Positions 16,993 through 24,490 of a stretch of 64,000 nucleotides of DNA are shown one piece after another. The position numbers were made by a program, and so were the translations under genes. Position 1 is the first letter of the stretch, and each line of letters opens with the position of its first letter. The DNA is from Actinomycetes bacterium (lineage in GTDB: Bacteria; Actinomycetota; Actinomycetes; S36-B12; GCA-2699445). Location of the stretch: assembly GCA_022599915.1 (NCBI GenBank), contig JAHZLH010000053.1:27651-91650 (forward strand). The letters are read 5' to 3'. Under the pieces are notes generated by a model. That model ran no database searches and was not told where the DNA came from. It worked only from the letters and a program-made list of their open reading frames with translations.

Positions 16993-17883
16993 GTGAAGCC
17001 GGAAGAGCGCTACGTAAAGCTGCTGGCCATCCTGCCCGTTACCCGCCCCGGTCGTTCGGCGCTGGAGTTGGCGGAGTTACTTGAACTCAAGGGAACGGAT
17101 GAGAGCAAGCGCGAGGCGCTGGCGCGCGACGTTCGCTCCCTGAGCAAACTCGGCATCGTGATTAGTAACGTAGCTGAACCCGGTGGTGAAGCCACATACA
17201 TTTTGGTGCCGGGCGACAGCAGAATCAGACGAGAATTCCCCGAGAACGAATGGGCAGAACTGCTGCGTGCCCAAGAACTGGTCACTCGCCCGGTAGCGTC
17301 GGATGTAGCGGGAGCAGCTGCCAGTTCCGCACCCCAGGTTCAGATGGCGCCTCCAGCGCAGCATCTGGGTTTGGTGCAACGGGCGCTGACCGCTAGATGT
17401 GTGCTGTGTTTCAACTACAACGGCAAAGCCCGGCGGGTGTCGGTGGCAGTTCTGCATCCAGGTTCGTCTGGATGGATGGTCTCGGGGATCGATATGGACG
17501 TCTCTGAGGAACGCACGTTTCTGTTGTTGCGAATGTCAGCGGTACATCTCGAGGAACCCGGTTCAGCCATTCGCACTGAACAGCCGGCGCGGGGCAGCCC
17601 GGACCCACTGACTTGGCAGGTGGATCCGCCGCTAACCGCCCACCTCATGGTGCCGATGGAGTTTGTGGCGGATGTCGAGCAGCAGTTGGGGGCCACTGCT
17701 GCACTGGCTGAGTCCACGACTTCTACGGTCCCCATGACCGTAGAAGTCGTCAATCGATGGCCATTCCTCGCTCGCTTGGTGCAGTTAGGGCCACGCGTGC
17801 GGTTGCTGGGTCCGGCTGACCTGCGTGCCCAGTTAGACAGCCAGATGTTGCTTCCGCACATTGCCGGGTTGGAGCCCACATGA
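16993..17883 (+). CDS. pafB: PafB-like WYL-domain transcriptional regulator
   Basis: 296 residues. The first about 90 form a winged-helix type N-terminus (MKPEERYVKLLAILPVTRPG... then ARDVRSLSKLGIVI). A WYL-like domain follows at about 130-200, in which the family triad is degenerate (GWMVSGID). A C-terminal extension completes the usual PafB length. PafB and PafC act together as an activator of many DNA-damage genes independently of LexA in mycobacteria. The gene overlaps pafC by an ATGA junction, as in other actinobacteria, but the proteasome gene pafA and the usual tatA-tatC neighbours are not here. A perfect 15-bp inverted repeat lies within the coding sequence at 17716-17750. Confidence 0.82.
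   Translation: MKPEERYVKLLAILPVTRPGRSALELAELLELKGTDESKREALARDVRSLSKLGIVISNVAEPGGEATYILVPGDSRIRREFPENEWAELLRAQELVTRPVASDVAGAAASSAPQVQMAPPAQHLGLVQRALTARCVLCFNYNGKARRVSVAVLHPGSSGWMVSGIDMDVSEERTFLLLRMSAVHLEEPGSAIRTEQPARGSPDPLTWQVDPPLTAHLMVPMEFVADVEQQLGATAALAESTTSTVPMTVEVVNRWPFLARLVQLGPRVRLLGPADLRAQLDSQMLLPHIAGLEPT
17716..17750. repeat. Perfect 15-bp inverted repeat inside pafB
   Basis: ACGACTTCTACGGTC and GACCGTAGAAGTCGT are exact reverse complements separated by the 5-nt loop CCCAT. The structure lies in frame within pafB, in the part encoding STTSTVPMTVEVVN between the WYL domain and the C-terminal extension. Confidence 0.9.
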
Positions 17884-18851
17884 GCGCATTGGATACGTTG
17901 GCTCGAATTCAACGGGTAATCGCCATCTTGTCGTTGCATCCTGACGGCTTATCGCTGGCTGTCCTGGCCGAGGAACTGGAGGTTGCCGAGCCCACCTTGC
18001 GGCGAGAGATTCTGAACTACTACAGCGTGGACGTGCCGGCAGATCAGTCTCGGGTGGGGCAGCGCCCAGAAGTTGTCGAGTTCATTTCCACCGAGGGGGA
18101 GTCGGTCGAGCCGCAGGAAGCTCCCGTGGTGCGACTGGCGGGTGACGCCGCTGAAGCGGAACTGGCTGGTAATCAATTCAGTGACGAGGATCTGGCGCAG
18201 TTGTTGCAGGCGGCGATCAGTCTGGCGGAAATGGAGCCGGACAACGAGGTGTTGAGTGCTGGGATTGAGCGACTCAACCAACTGCTTCGCGTCGAATCCG
18301 CAGAATCTTTTGATGAAGCAGTAGTGAGCCTTCGCCGGGCTATCGAGGAGCAGATTCCGGTCGAGATCGAGTATTCCCGAGAATGGCAGCCAGGGGTCAG
18401 GACCAGAGTCGTCCACCCCTATTCCTTGTTGCGTACCAACCGAGGATGGGAACTCGACGCCGGTCCGTTCGTTGCTGGTCATGCTCGCACTTACATTCTG
18501 AGTCGGATTCGTTCCCTGCAACTGCAGTCGGGCCAGCGCTTCGAACGCCCGTCAGACGTCGACCGAATACTGAAGCGGGATCGTCGTGCGGAGAGGGTGC
18601 AACTGCTGTTGCCGCAGGGGAGTCATTGGGTGGCGGATCGCTTCGCGGAGCGCACCGAAGTGGTGGATGCCGACAGCGACGACCTGGTCTTGGATGCCTT
18701 TTTCTTGCCGCCAGTGGCCGAACGCGTGGGGTTGGTGCTACTCATCGCTGGCCCCGATGCCGGTGTGCTCAAGCCGGAAAGGCACGCTGGTGCCGCTGCC
18801 GAGCTCGCCGAAAGGTTGCGGGAGCATCACGGTCTCGCGGACCGTTCCTGA
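17880..18851 (+). CDS. pafC: PafC-like WYL-domain transcriptional regulator
   Basis: 323 residues, starting at the ATG that overlaps the pafB stop. The N-terminal part (RIQRVIAILSLHPDGLSLAVLAEEL ... PTLRREIL) is a helix-turn-helix of the DeoR-like winged type. An acidic linker follows, then a WYL domain at about 150-225: IPVEIEYSREWQPG, VVHPYSLLRTNRGWELDAG, and ARTYILSRIRSLQL, where the Y-x-L-x-R-I-R strand is conserved. A WCX-type C-terminal extension ends the protein. With PafB it would form the heterodimer that recruits RNA polymerase at RecA-NDp promoters when DNA damage gives single-stranded DNA. A candidate target promoter is at 28641-28663. Confidence 0.85.
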   Translation: MSALDTLARIQRVIAILSLHPDGLSLAVLAEELEVAEPTLRREILNYYSVDVPADQSRVGQRPEVVEFISTEGESVEPQEAPVVRLAGDAAEAELAGNQFSDEDLAQLLQAAISLAEMEPDNEVLSAGIERLNQLLRVESAESFDEAVVSLRRAIEEQIPVEIEYSREWQPGVRTRVVHPYSLLRTNRGWELDAGPFVAGHARTYILSRIRSLQLQSGQRFERPSDVDRILKRDRRAERVQLLLPQGSHWVADRFAERTEVVDADSDDLVLDAFFLPPVAERVGLVLLIAGPDAGVLKPERHAGAAAELAERLREHHGLADRS

Positions 18852-18950
18852 AATGTGATTCTTCGCCGCGGCGTGTCCAGGGACGGCGCCGGGCCATCTC
18901 CACCAATATGGCCAGGGGCATCTGATGGAGTCGCGAGCAAGGAGGTAGTG

Positions 18951-19496
18951 ATGACCACCGTGAATACGGTCGCCACCACTGACGTTCGTCGATCTCGCGG
19001 CGGAATGGCGCTTCCGGCGCTATTGGGCATTACATGTTTGCTTGCAGGAGTGTCGCTGATGGTGACCCTGGCTAGCGGTCTACGAGATCTCAGTGCCAAC
19101 TCCGGCCAGATGCAGCACCTACTGGCTCTCAACGCCCCCGCAACCGGCGAGCTGGTGGAAAGCCTCGGCCCGGCAGGCCCGGGGGTGGACAACATGGCCT
19201 TTTACGCCGCCCTGTGTGCTGCGGGCTTGGCTGCAGCGTTGTTGCTCGTGGCCGGTGCTATGCACCTATCCGCGAGTCATCTCAAGCACCCAGATGCGGC
19301 CCGACGGGTGGCTGCCACCGGGCTGTCTGTGGGATTGCTCACCTCGTTGGTGGCGATGGTGCCGCTGGAAGGTGGCTGGGGTCAGACGGGGATTGATGGG
19401 ATCCGAACCGGTGTTGTGGTGCTCATCGGGCTGCTTTTGCTGCAAATTTCTGCCCCGCAGTGGCGAAATACCCTGCGAGAAGCCTTTCGCGACTAA
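18951..19496 (+). CDS. Four-helix membrane protein, unknown
   Basis: 181 residues from ATG 18951, fixed by AAGGAGG at 18939-18945; a longer reading from 18855 overlaps no ribosome site. Hydrophobic segments are at about 20-42, 80-102, 120-140 and 150-168. The first loop is polar (LRDLSANSGQMQHLLALNAP). I do not recognise the family; DUF2165-like small membrane proteins have a similar shape but I cannot confirm that. It lies 99 nt after pafC on the same strand and is closed by a strong hairpin, so it may be read with pafBC or alone. Confidence 0.55.
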   Translation: MTTVNTVATTDVRRSRGGMALPALLGITCLLAGVSLMVTLASGLRDLSANSGQMQHLLALNAPATGELVESLGPAGPGVDNMAFYAALCAAGLAAALLLVAGAMHLSASHLKHPDAARRVAATGLSVGLLTSLVAMVPLEGGWGQTGIDGIRTGVVVLIGLLLLQISAPQWRNTLREAFRD

Positions 19497-19526
19497 CCCT
19501 GATTGGGCGGATTCGCGCAATCAGGG
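19497..19526 (+). terminator. Terminator-like hairpin
   Basis: CCCTGATTG and CAATCAGGG make a perfect 9-bp stem with a 12-nt loop, starting directly after the stop codon of the preceding membrane protein gene. Confidence 0.7.
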
Positions 19527-19563
19527 GATACTAATGTCAGTCACCACCTGAGAGGACTTATTG

Positions 19564-20769
19564 ATGTCTCGTTTGGCACAGACCGAAGACTTGACCGATG
19601 TGCAAAGCCACATCCTGGATGCGGTTCGCGACTTCGTCGAAAAGGAGATCATTCCTAACGCGAATGCCCTGGAACACGCTGACGAATACCCCACCGACAT
19701 CGTGGAAGGGCTTAAGGAATTAGGTGTATTCGGCCTGATGATCCCGGAAGAGTACGGCGGGCTCGGGGAGTCACTACTCACCTATGCGCTAGTGGTTGAA
19801 GAGATTGCCCGCGGCTGGATGAGTGTCTCAGGTGTAATCAACACTCATTTCATCGTGGCTTACATGCTCATGCAGCACGGGACTGAGGAGCAGAAGCAGA
19901 ACTACTTGCCTCGGATGGCCACCGGCGAGGTGCGCGGTGCATTCTCCATGTCGGAGCCTGGTTGCGGCTCGGACGTGGCCGCCATCCGCTCCAAGTCTGT
20001 GCGCGATGGTGACGATTACGTACTCAACGGCCAGAAAATGTGGCTGACTAACGGTGGCTCCTCCACCCTGGTCGCGGTACTGGTCCGCTCCGATGATGAG
20101 GCGGACGAGAATGCCTCGGTCTATCAGAAGATGACTACCTTCCTGATCGAGAAGCCCACTGGTTTTGGTGAGGTCAGCCCTGGCCTGACTATCCCCGGCA
20201 AGATTGACAAGATGGGTTATAAGGGGGTCGATACCACCGAACTGATCATGGAGAACCTACGGCTCCCCGAGTCGGCCGTGTTGGGTGGCAAGACCGGCAA
20301 GGGCTTCTATCAGATGATGGACGGCGTCGAGGTCGGTCGAGTAAACGTGGCGGCCCGCGCCTGTGGCGTCGCACTGCGAGCCTTCGAGCTAGGCGTGGAT
20401 TACGCGCAGCTTCGCGAGACTTTCGGTAAGCCGATCGCACAGCATCAGGCGGTACAGTTCCGCTTGGCTGATATGGCGGTCAAGGTGGAAGCCGCACACC
20501 GGATGATGGTCATGGCTGCCCGCAAAAAGGATTCCGGTGAGCGCAACGACCTCGAATCCGGCATGGCCAAGTATCTCGCCAGCGAATACTGCAAAGAGGT
20601 CGTGGAGGACTCCTTCCGCATTCATGGCGGCTACGGCTACTCCAAGGAATACGAGATCGAGCGGCTCTACCGTGAGGCGCCGATGCTGATGATCGGTGAG
20701 GGTACGGCGGACATCCAGCGGATGGTCATCGGGCGTCGGCTTCTGGAGGACTACAAGCTGCGCCTCTGA
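19564..20769 (+). CDS. Acyl-CoA dehydrogenase
   Basis: 401 residues from ATG 19564 (a TTG one codon upstream is also possible). The three-domain acyl-CoA dehydrogenase layout is complete. The N-terminal helices include VFGLMIPEEYGGLG, and the FAD-binding middle strand is AFSMSEPGCGSDVAAIRS, followed by GQKMWLTNGG. The C-terminal helices contain FGKPIAQHQAVQFRLADM and the catalytic Glu379 in MLMIGEGTADIQRMVIGR. This Glu position (E-G-T) is that of short/medium-chain and glutaryl-type members. The enzyme oxidises an acyl-CoA to the 2-enoyl-CoA, passing electrons to ETF. No other beta-oxidation gene is adjacent, so chain-length preference is unknown. Confidence 0.9.
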   Translation: MSRLAQTEDLTDVQSHILDAVRDFVEKEIIPNANALEHADEYPTDIVEGLKELGVFGLMIPEEYGGLGESLLTYALVVEEIARGWMSVSGVINTHFIVAYMLMQHGTEEQKQNYLPRMATGEVRGAFSMSEPGCGSDVAAIRSKSVRDGDDYVLNGQKMWLTNGGSSTLVAVLVRSDDEADENASVYQKMTTFLIEKPTGFGEVSPGLTIPGKIDKMGYKGVDTTELIMENLRLPESAVLGGKTGKGFYQMMDGVEVGRVNVAARACGVALRAFELGVDYAQLRETFGKPIAQHQAVQFRLADMAVKVEAAHRMMVMAARKKDSGERNDLESGMAKYLASEYCKEVVEDSFRIHGGYGYSKEYEIERLYREAPMLMIGEGTADIQRMVIGRRLLEDYKLRL

Positions 20770-20797
20770 TTTCGCCATTCAGCGGTACCGTTGAGGT

Positions 20798-21334
20798 ATG
20801 GCTGAGCGAAACCGAGTTGGCGACGAGATCGCCCAGCGCCCGGTGCTCACCTCGTACGACAGCTACGAAGAAGCCCAAAAGGCGGTGGACGCCTTAAGTG
20901 ATGCCCACTTCCCGGTGCAACATGTCGCGATCGTTGGCGTGGACCTAAAGCTGGTCGAAAGCGTCATCGGCCGAATGTCTTGGGGTCGGGCGGCCTTCTC
21001 GGGTATGGGCACCTTCGCTTGGTTTGGCGTACTGATCGGCCTGTTCGTCAGTTTCTTCGGCAGTGACGAATACGCACTTGGTCAACTGGTCTTGATCGGG
21101 CTGCTCTTCGGGGCGGCGTTTGGCATTATTTTCGGTCTGGTCTCCTACGCCTTCACGGGCAGGAAGCGTGACTTCGTGTCACGGCAAGCGCTCAAAGCTA
21201 GTCGGTACGACCTGCTGTGTGAGTCGGAGCACCTAGCTGCGGCACGGCGAATCCTCGGGATGGGGTCGGTTTGGCCGCCGCCACTGCCTGAGCCACTCGA
21301 TACCCCAGCGGAAGGGGAACCGGATGCCCGCTGA
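20798..21334 (+). CDS. General stress protein 17M-like membrane protein
   Basis: 178 residues. The N-terminal part VLTSYDSYEEAQKAVDALSDAHFPVQHVAIVGVDLK is the GSP17M/YflT domain, a ferredoxin-like fold found in general stress proteins. It is followed by two hydrophobic segments (about 68-92 and 98-122), as in the actinobacterial versions, then a cytoplasmic segment that repeats the strand-helix pattern (SRYDLLCESEHLAAARRIL). The Pro-rich end overlaps the next gene by 11 nt, indicating an operon. A role in stress or envelope sensing is inference from the domain name. Confidence 0.8.
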   Translation: MAERNRVGDEIAQRPVLTSYDSYEEAQKAVDALSDAHFPVQHVAIVGVDLKLVESVIGRMSWGRAAFSGMGTFAWFGVLIGLFVSFFGSDEYALGQLVLIGLLFGAAFGIIFGLVSYAFTGRKRDFVSRQALKASRYDLLCESEHLAAARRILGMGSVWPPPLPEPLDTPAEGEPDAR

Positions 21335-21968
21335 GCCAGAATGTCCCCGCTGCGGCAACTTGTTGCGGCCGCCCAATGTGATGCACGAGTCCTACCTTTG
21401 TCGACAACACGGCCAGGTGGCGCCACTGCAGCCAGCAGTGCTGCCTGATCCCGACCAGATGCACAACCTACTGGCATCGGCAGCCGTGCCAGCGTGGTTA
21501 CCGTGGCCGCTGCCGACAACCTGGGTCTTTACTGGCCTGCGAATCGTGGGTGGCGGTTCCGGCCCGATTCGGGCGGTGGCTGTCGGGCTGACCGGAACGT
21601 CATTGGCGACCGGGCCGGCAGACCTCATCATCGTCTCCGAACAACCGGGAACCGGGCTAGGAGCACGACTAGCGGGCCTTGCTAGTCCCGATCCCGACCA
21701 GGGGCTGTTCGCGGAGCCAGCCACGATCAGCCTGACCGCAGCTGGCTGGCCGACGCCACTGTGGTCACTGCCGGGGGACGCCGATCGCACCAGTTATGTC
21801 GGGGAAGCCGCCGGCGAGTGGTTGTGGCTAGTTGGTTGGCCGGAGTTGACCTGGTCAGTGATTCACGACGATTTACGTCTCATCGACGTACGCAAAGCAG
21901 ATCGATTAGCGGATCTGCCACGAGGAGCGCTGATGCCACGCTTGCAGCAGCTCGATCACGCCGATTAG
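21324..21968 (+). CDS. DUF6758 family protein
   Basis: 214 residues. It starts PAEPECPRCGNLLRPP, then HESYLCRQHG, a C-x2-C ... C-x2-H zinc-ribbon-like N-terminus. WLPWPLPTTWVFTGL and the later WPTPLWSLPGDADRT and EWLWLVGWPELTW blocks match the actinobacterial family I know as DUF6758 (some older entries misname it phosphotransacetylase). No catalytic residues are assigned to this family. It overlaps the GSP17M-like gene by 11 nt, an arrangement suggesting coordinated expression. It converges with the tetR gene, whose stop overlaps it by 4 nt. Confidence 0.75.
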   Translation: MPAEPECPRCGNLLRPPNVMHESYLCRQHGQVAPLQPAVLPDPDQMHNLLASAAVPAWLPWPLPTTWVFTGLRIVGGGSGPIRAVAVGLTGTSLATGPADLIIVSEQPGTGLGARLAGLASPDPDQGLFAEPATISLTAAGWPTPLWSLPGDADRTSYVGEAAGEWLWLVGWPELTWSVIHDDLRLIDVRKADRLADLPRGALMPRLQQLDHAD

Positions 21969-22639
21969 CGCGAGTCGGCAGTCGGCTCTGCGGGAGTGTG
22001 ATCCCGTCGCAATCCCTGCAGCACCAACTGCAGGCCGTAGACAAACTCTTCGCTGTAGTTATAGCCAGGTTGCATGACGTGTTCCATGGTGAATGCGGTG
22101 AGGTAGGGGAAGGCTGCTGCCATGTCCGCCATCCCCGCCATGATGTCCTCGGCGAGGTCCTGGCTCTCCTCCGGAGTGTCGAACGGCAGTTGAATCTCTT
22201 GAATCACAAAGCCGAAGACGTAGGCGTCGATGAGTGAAAACGCGTGCGCGGTCATCGACCAGCTGAAGTTGGCTTCGCGCAGATTGCGAATGATCGCCTC
22301 GTGGTGAGTCAGCGTTGCTGCTCCGGGCGTTTTGCGGGAATCCAACAGTTCGACGGCCCACGGGTGGCGCAGTAGGGCCGCTCGCAGTGACTCGGCTCTG
22401 CGTTGCATCGCTGGCTGCCACGGTTCCCCGGGTCGCGGGAGTTCCACCTCGGCGAAGACCAGGTCCACCATGCCGTCCAGCAGCGCGTCTTTGTTCGGGA
22501 AGTGGTAGTACAGCGACATTGCCTCGACGCCAAGCTGTCGGGCGAGTTTGCGCATGGTCAGCCCGCTCAAGCCGTCGGCATCTGCCAGGGTCATCGCCTC
22601 GTCCAGTGCCCGATCCGGGGTGAGTGCGGTACGGCTCAC
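21965..22639 (-). CDS. TetR-family transcriptional repressor
   Basis: About 224 residues from GTG 22639, chosen because GGAG lies 5 nt upstream; an ATG at 22657 has no space for a ribosome site after the operator. The DNA-binding helix-turn-helix is clear: ALDEAMTLADADGLSGLTMRKLARQLGVEAMSLYYHF, with G-(V/I)-x-x-x-(S/A)-L-Y-x-H-F typical of TetR proteins. The C-terminal ligand domain resembles the TetR class C-terminal family. It is divergent from an oxidoreductase gene, and the gap contains two 13-bp palindromes. The simplest reading is a local repressor that controls itself and the oxidoreductase in response to a small molecule. Confidence 0.9.
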   Translation of the reverse strand: MSRTALTPDRALDEAMTLADADGLSGLTMRKLARQLGVEAMSLYYHFPNKDALLDGMVDLVFAEVELPRPGEPWQPAMQRRAESLRAALLRHPWAVELLDSRKTPGAATLTHHEAIIRNLREANFSWSMTAHAFSLIDAYVFGFVIQEIQLPFDTPEESQDLAEDIMAGMADMAAAFPYLTAFTMEHVMQPGYNYSEEFVYGLQLVLQGLRRDHTPAEPTADSR

Positions 22640-22660
22640 AACAACTCCAATTTGCATTTT

Positions 22661-22673
22661 CTTACAACGTAAG
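22661..22673. promoter_or_regulatory. Probable TetR operator 1 (13-bp palindrome)
   Basis: CTTACAACGTAAG, a palindrome with 5-bp arms and the same arms as operator 2. It lies 21 nt before the likely GTG start of the tetR gene. Confidence 0.82.
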
Positions 22674-22694
22674 GTTACTGTAGCAGCAGTCAGA

Positions 22695-22707
22695 CTTACG
22701 GCGTAAG
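22695..22707. promoter_or_regulatory. Probable TetR operator 2 (13-bp palindrome)
   Basis: CTTACGGCGTAAG, sharing CTTAC-n3-GTAAG with operator 1; centres are 34 bp apart, about three helical turns. It ends 3 nt before the AGGAGG ribosome site of the oxidoreductase, so binding there would block that gene's transcription. Confidence 0.82.
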
Positions 22708-22720
22708 GCTAGGAGGAGCC

Positions 22721-23719
22721 ATGTTAACTACTATCGAAACCACAACCATGCGAGCCATCACTCAGGAAAACTACGGCGGTGCCGAGCAGATGCAACTAAT
22801 GCAGCGCTCAGTGCCACAGCCCAAGGACAACGAGGTACTACTGGAGGTAGCGGCTGCCGGATTGGACCGTGGCACCTGGCATCTCATGCATGGGTTGCCC
22901 TACATCATTCGTCCCGCATTCGGGATGCGCGGTCCACGACAGCCAGTGCCAGGCCTTGATGTCGCTGGTACCGTCGCGGCCGTCGGCGCGAAGGTGACCG
23001 ACTTCGCAGCCGGCGATGCGGTTTTCGGTTTTGCCAAAGGTTCCTTCGCGGAGTACGCGGTAGCGGATCCGGGCAAGTTGGCACTGATGCCGGCTGGGAT
23101 CGAGCCGACTGCGGCGGCAGCCCTGGGAGTCTCTGGGCTCACTGCCCTAGGGGCGGTCCATGACAAAGCCCAAGTCAAAGCCGGCCAGCGAGTGCTGATC
23201 ACTGGCGCCTCTGGTGGCGTGGGCAGCTACGCCGTGCAGATGGCGGCTGCCCTTGGGGCGGAGGTCACCGGCGTATGTAGTGGCAGCAAGTCCGGCTTCG
23301 TGCGCTCGCTGGGAGCGACACGAGTCCTGGACTACACCGCCGGTCCCATCACCGCAGATCAGCCCTTTGACGTCATCATCGATATCGCTGGACTGACCAA
23401 GGTGCGGCAACTGCGTAAGTTGCTCACCAAGACCGGCACCATCGTGATGGTCGGCGGCGAAGGAGACAATCGCTGGACCAGCGGTTTCGGTCGCACCGTG
23501 CGGGCCGCTTTGATCTCCCCCTTCATCAAACAGAACATCGTCATGTTCCTCGCTTCCGAGCGACACGAGGACCTGGTGCGGCTGGCTGAACTGGTCGAGC
23601 AAGGTGTAGTGACCCCGCAGTTGGACCAAGTCCTTCCGCTGGAACAGGCCCCGGCTGCGATGGAGTTGCTGGAGAAGGGTCAGGTTCACGGCAAGGTTGC
23701 CCTGGCCGTTCAGAACTAG
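22721..23719 (+). CDS. Medium-chain NAD(P)H-dependent oxidoreductase (quinone reductase-like)
   Basis: 332 residues with AGGAGG just upstream of ATG 22721. The N-terminal GroES-like domain begins MRAITQENYGGAEQMQLM and contains PGLDVAGTVAAVGAKV. The Rossmann domain carries VLITGASGGVGSYAVQMAAALGAEVTGVCS, the A-x-x-G-x-G/A pattern for NADP. The cysteines and histidine of zinc-dependent alcohol dehydrogenases are absent, so it belongs to the zinc-free quinone oxidoreductase group. It is under likely control of the divergent TetR repressor, so it may remove a reactive quinone or enone that is also the inducer. A hairpin follows the stop. Confidence 0.87.
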   Translation: MLTTIETTTMRAITQENYGGAEQMQLMQRSVPQPKDNEVLLEVAAAGLDRGTWHLMHGLPYIIRPAFGMRGPRQPVPGLDVAGTVAAVGAKVTDFAAGDAVFGFAKGSFAEYAVADPGKLALMPAGIEPTAAAALGVSGLTALGAVHDKAQVKAGQRVLITGASGGVGSYAVQMAAALGAEVTGVCSGSKSGFVRSLGATRVLDYTAGPITADQPFDVIIDIAGLTKVRQLRKLLTKTGTIVMVGGEGDNRWTSGFGRTVRAALISPFIKQNIVMFLASERHEDLVRLAELVEQGVVTPQLDQVLPLEQAPAAMELLEKGQVHGKVALAVQN

Positions 23720-23753
23720 CGCTGCTAGGTGGTTCGATTGATGGAGCCAGGGC

Positions 23754-23770
23754 GGTGGCAAGTGGCCACC
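23754..23770 (+). terminator. Terminator-like hairpin after the oxidoreductase gene
   Basis: GGTGGC and GCCACC pair around a 5-nt loop, with the outer GGC/GCC able to extend the stem across a bulge. Confidence 0.45.
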
Positions 23771-23832
23771 GTCGCCGCCCGGTTCGGCTACCGTGAAGTC
23801 ATGCCAGCAACATCGTCGCTGATCATGAGCGC

Positions 23833-24450
23833 GTGACGATGGACGCTGCTCTCTTTGGGTCGGTTTTCGTCACGTTGTTCGTGATCATGGATCCGATCGG
23901 AATCATTCCGGTTTTCCTTGGTGCGGTCGGCAATCGACCACAACGAGAAGTGCGGCGGCTGGCCTGGCAGGCAGCGCTGACCTCGCTGTTACTGATCACG
24001 GTTTTTGCGATCTTTGGCGATTGGATTCTCGACTACCTGAACATTTCGCTGCCTGCGCTGCGAGTAGCCGGTGGACTGCTGCTGTTGCTGGTGGCGCTGC
24101 GGTTACTCACCTCCGGCGAGGTGGCCAAAGTCGACGCTGATGACGCTGCCAACGTTGCCCTCGTTCCCCTCGGGACACCGCTGCTAGCGGGACCGGGCGC
24201 GATTGTCGCAGCGATCCTATTTGTGCGTTCGGCAGATCAGACAGCCGACTACCTGGCTATCACTTTGGGGATCGTGGCGATTCATCTAGTGATCTGGCTA
24301 TCGCTGCGGTTCTCGACCGGAATCCTGCGAGTGCTGCGGCCCGCTGGTGTCACCGTGCTGTCGCGCATCGCGGGAATGCTGCTGGCAGCTATTGCCGTGC
24401 AACTCATCGCCGATGGGGTGCACGAGTTCATTTTGGAATGGCAGGAGTAG
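23833..24450 (+). CDS. MarC family integral membrane protein
   Basis: 205 residues with six hydrophobic helices. LFVIMDPIGIIPVFLG near the N-terminus is the family hallmark (D-P-x-G-x-x-P), and VPLGTPLLAGPGAIVAAI in the middle is the second conserved block. The start could be GTG 23833 or ATG 23839. MarC proteins were once linked to multiple antibiotic resistance, but that has not held up and their substrate is unknown. The gene converges with the carotenoid operon. Confidence 0.88.
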   Translation: MTMDAALFGSVFVTLFVIMDPIGIIPVFLGAVGNRPQREVRRLAWQAALTSLLLITVFAIFGDWILDYLNISLPALRVAGGLLLLLVALRLLTSGEVAKVDADDAANVALVPLGTPLLAGPGAIVAAILFVRSADQTADYLAITLGIVAIHLVIWLSLRFSTGILRVLRPAGVTVLSRIAGMLLAAIAVQLIADGVHEFILEWQE

Positions 24451-24490
24451 CCCGCTCGGCAATGGCTCGGGACCACTGAGCAGATCGGTA

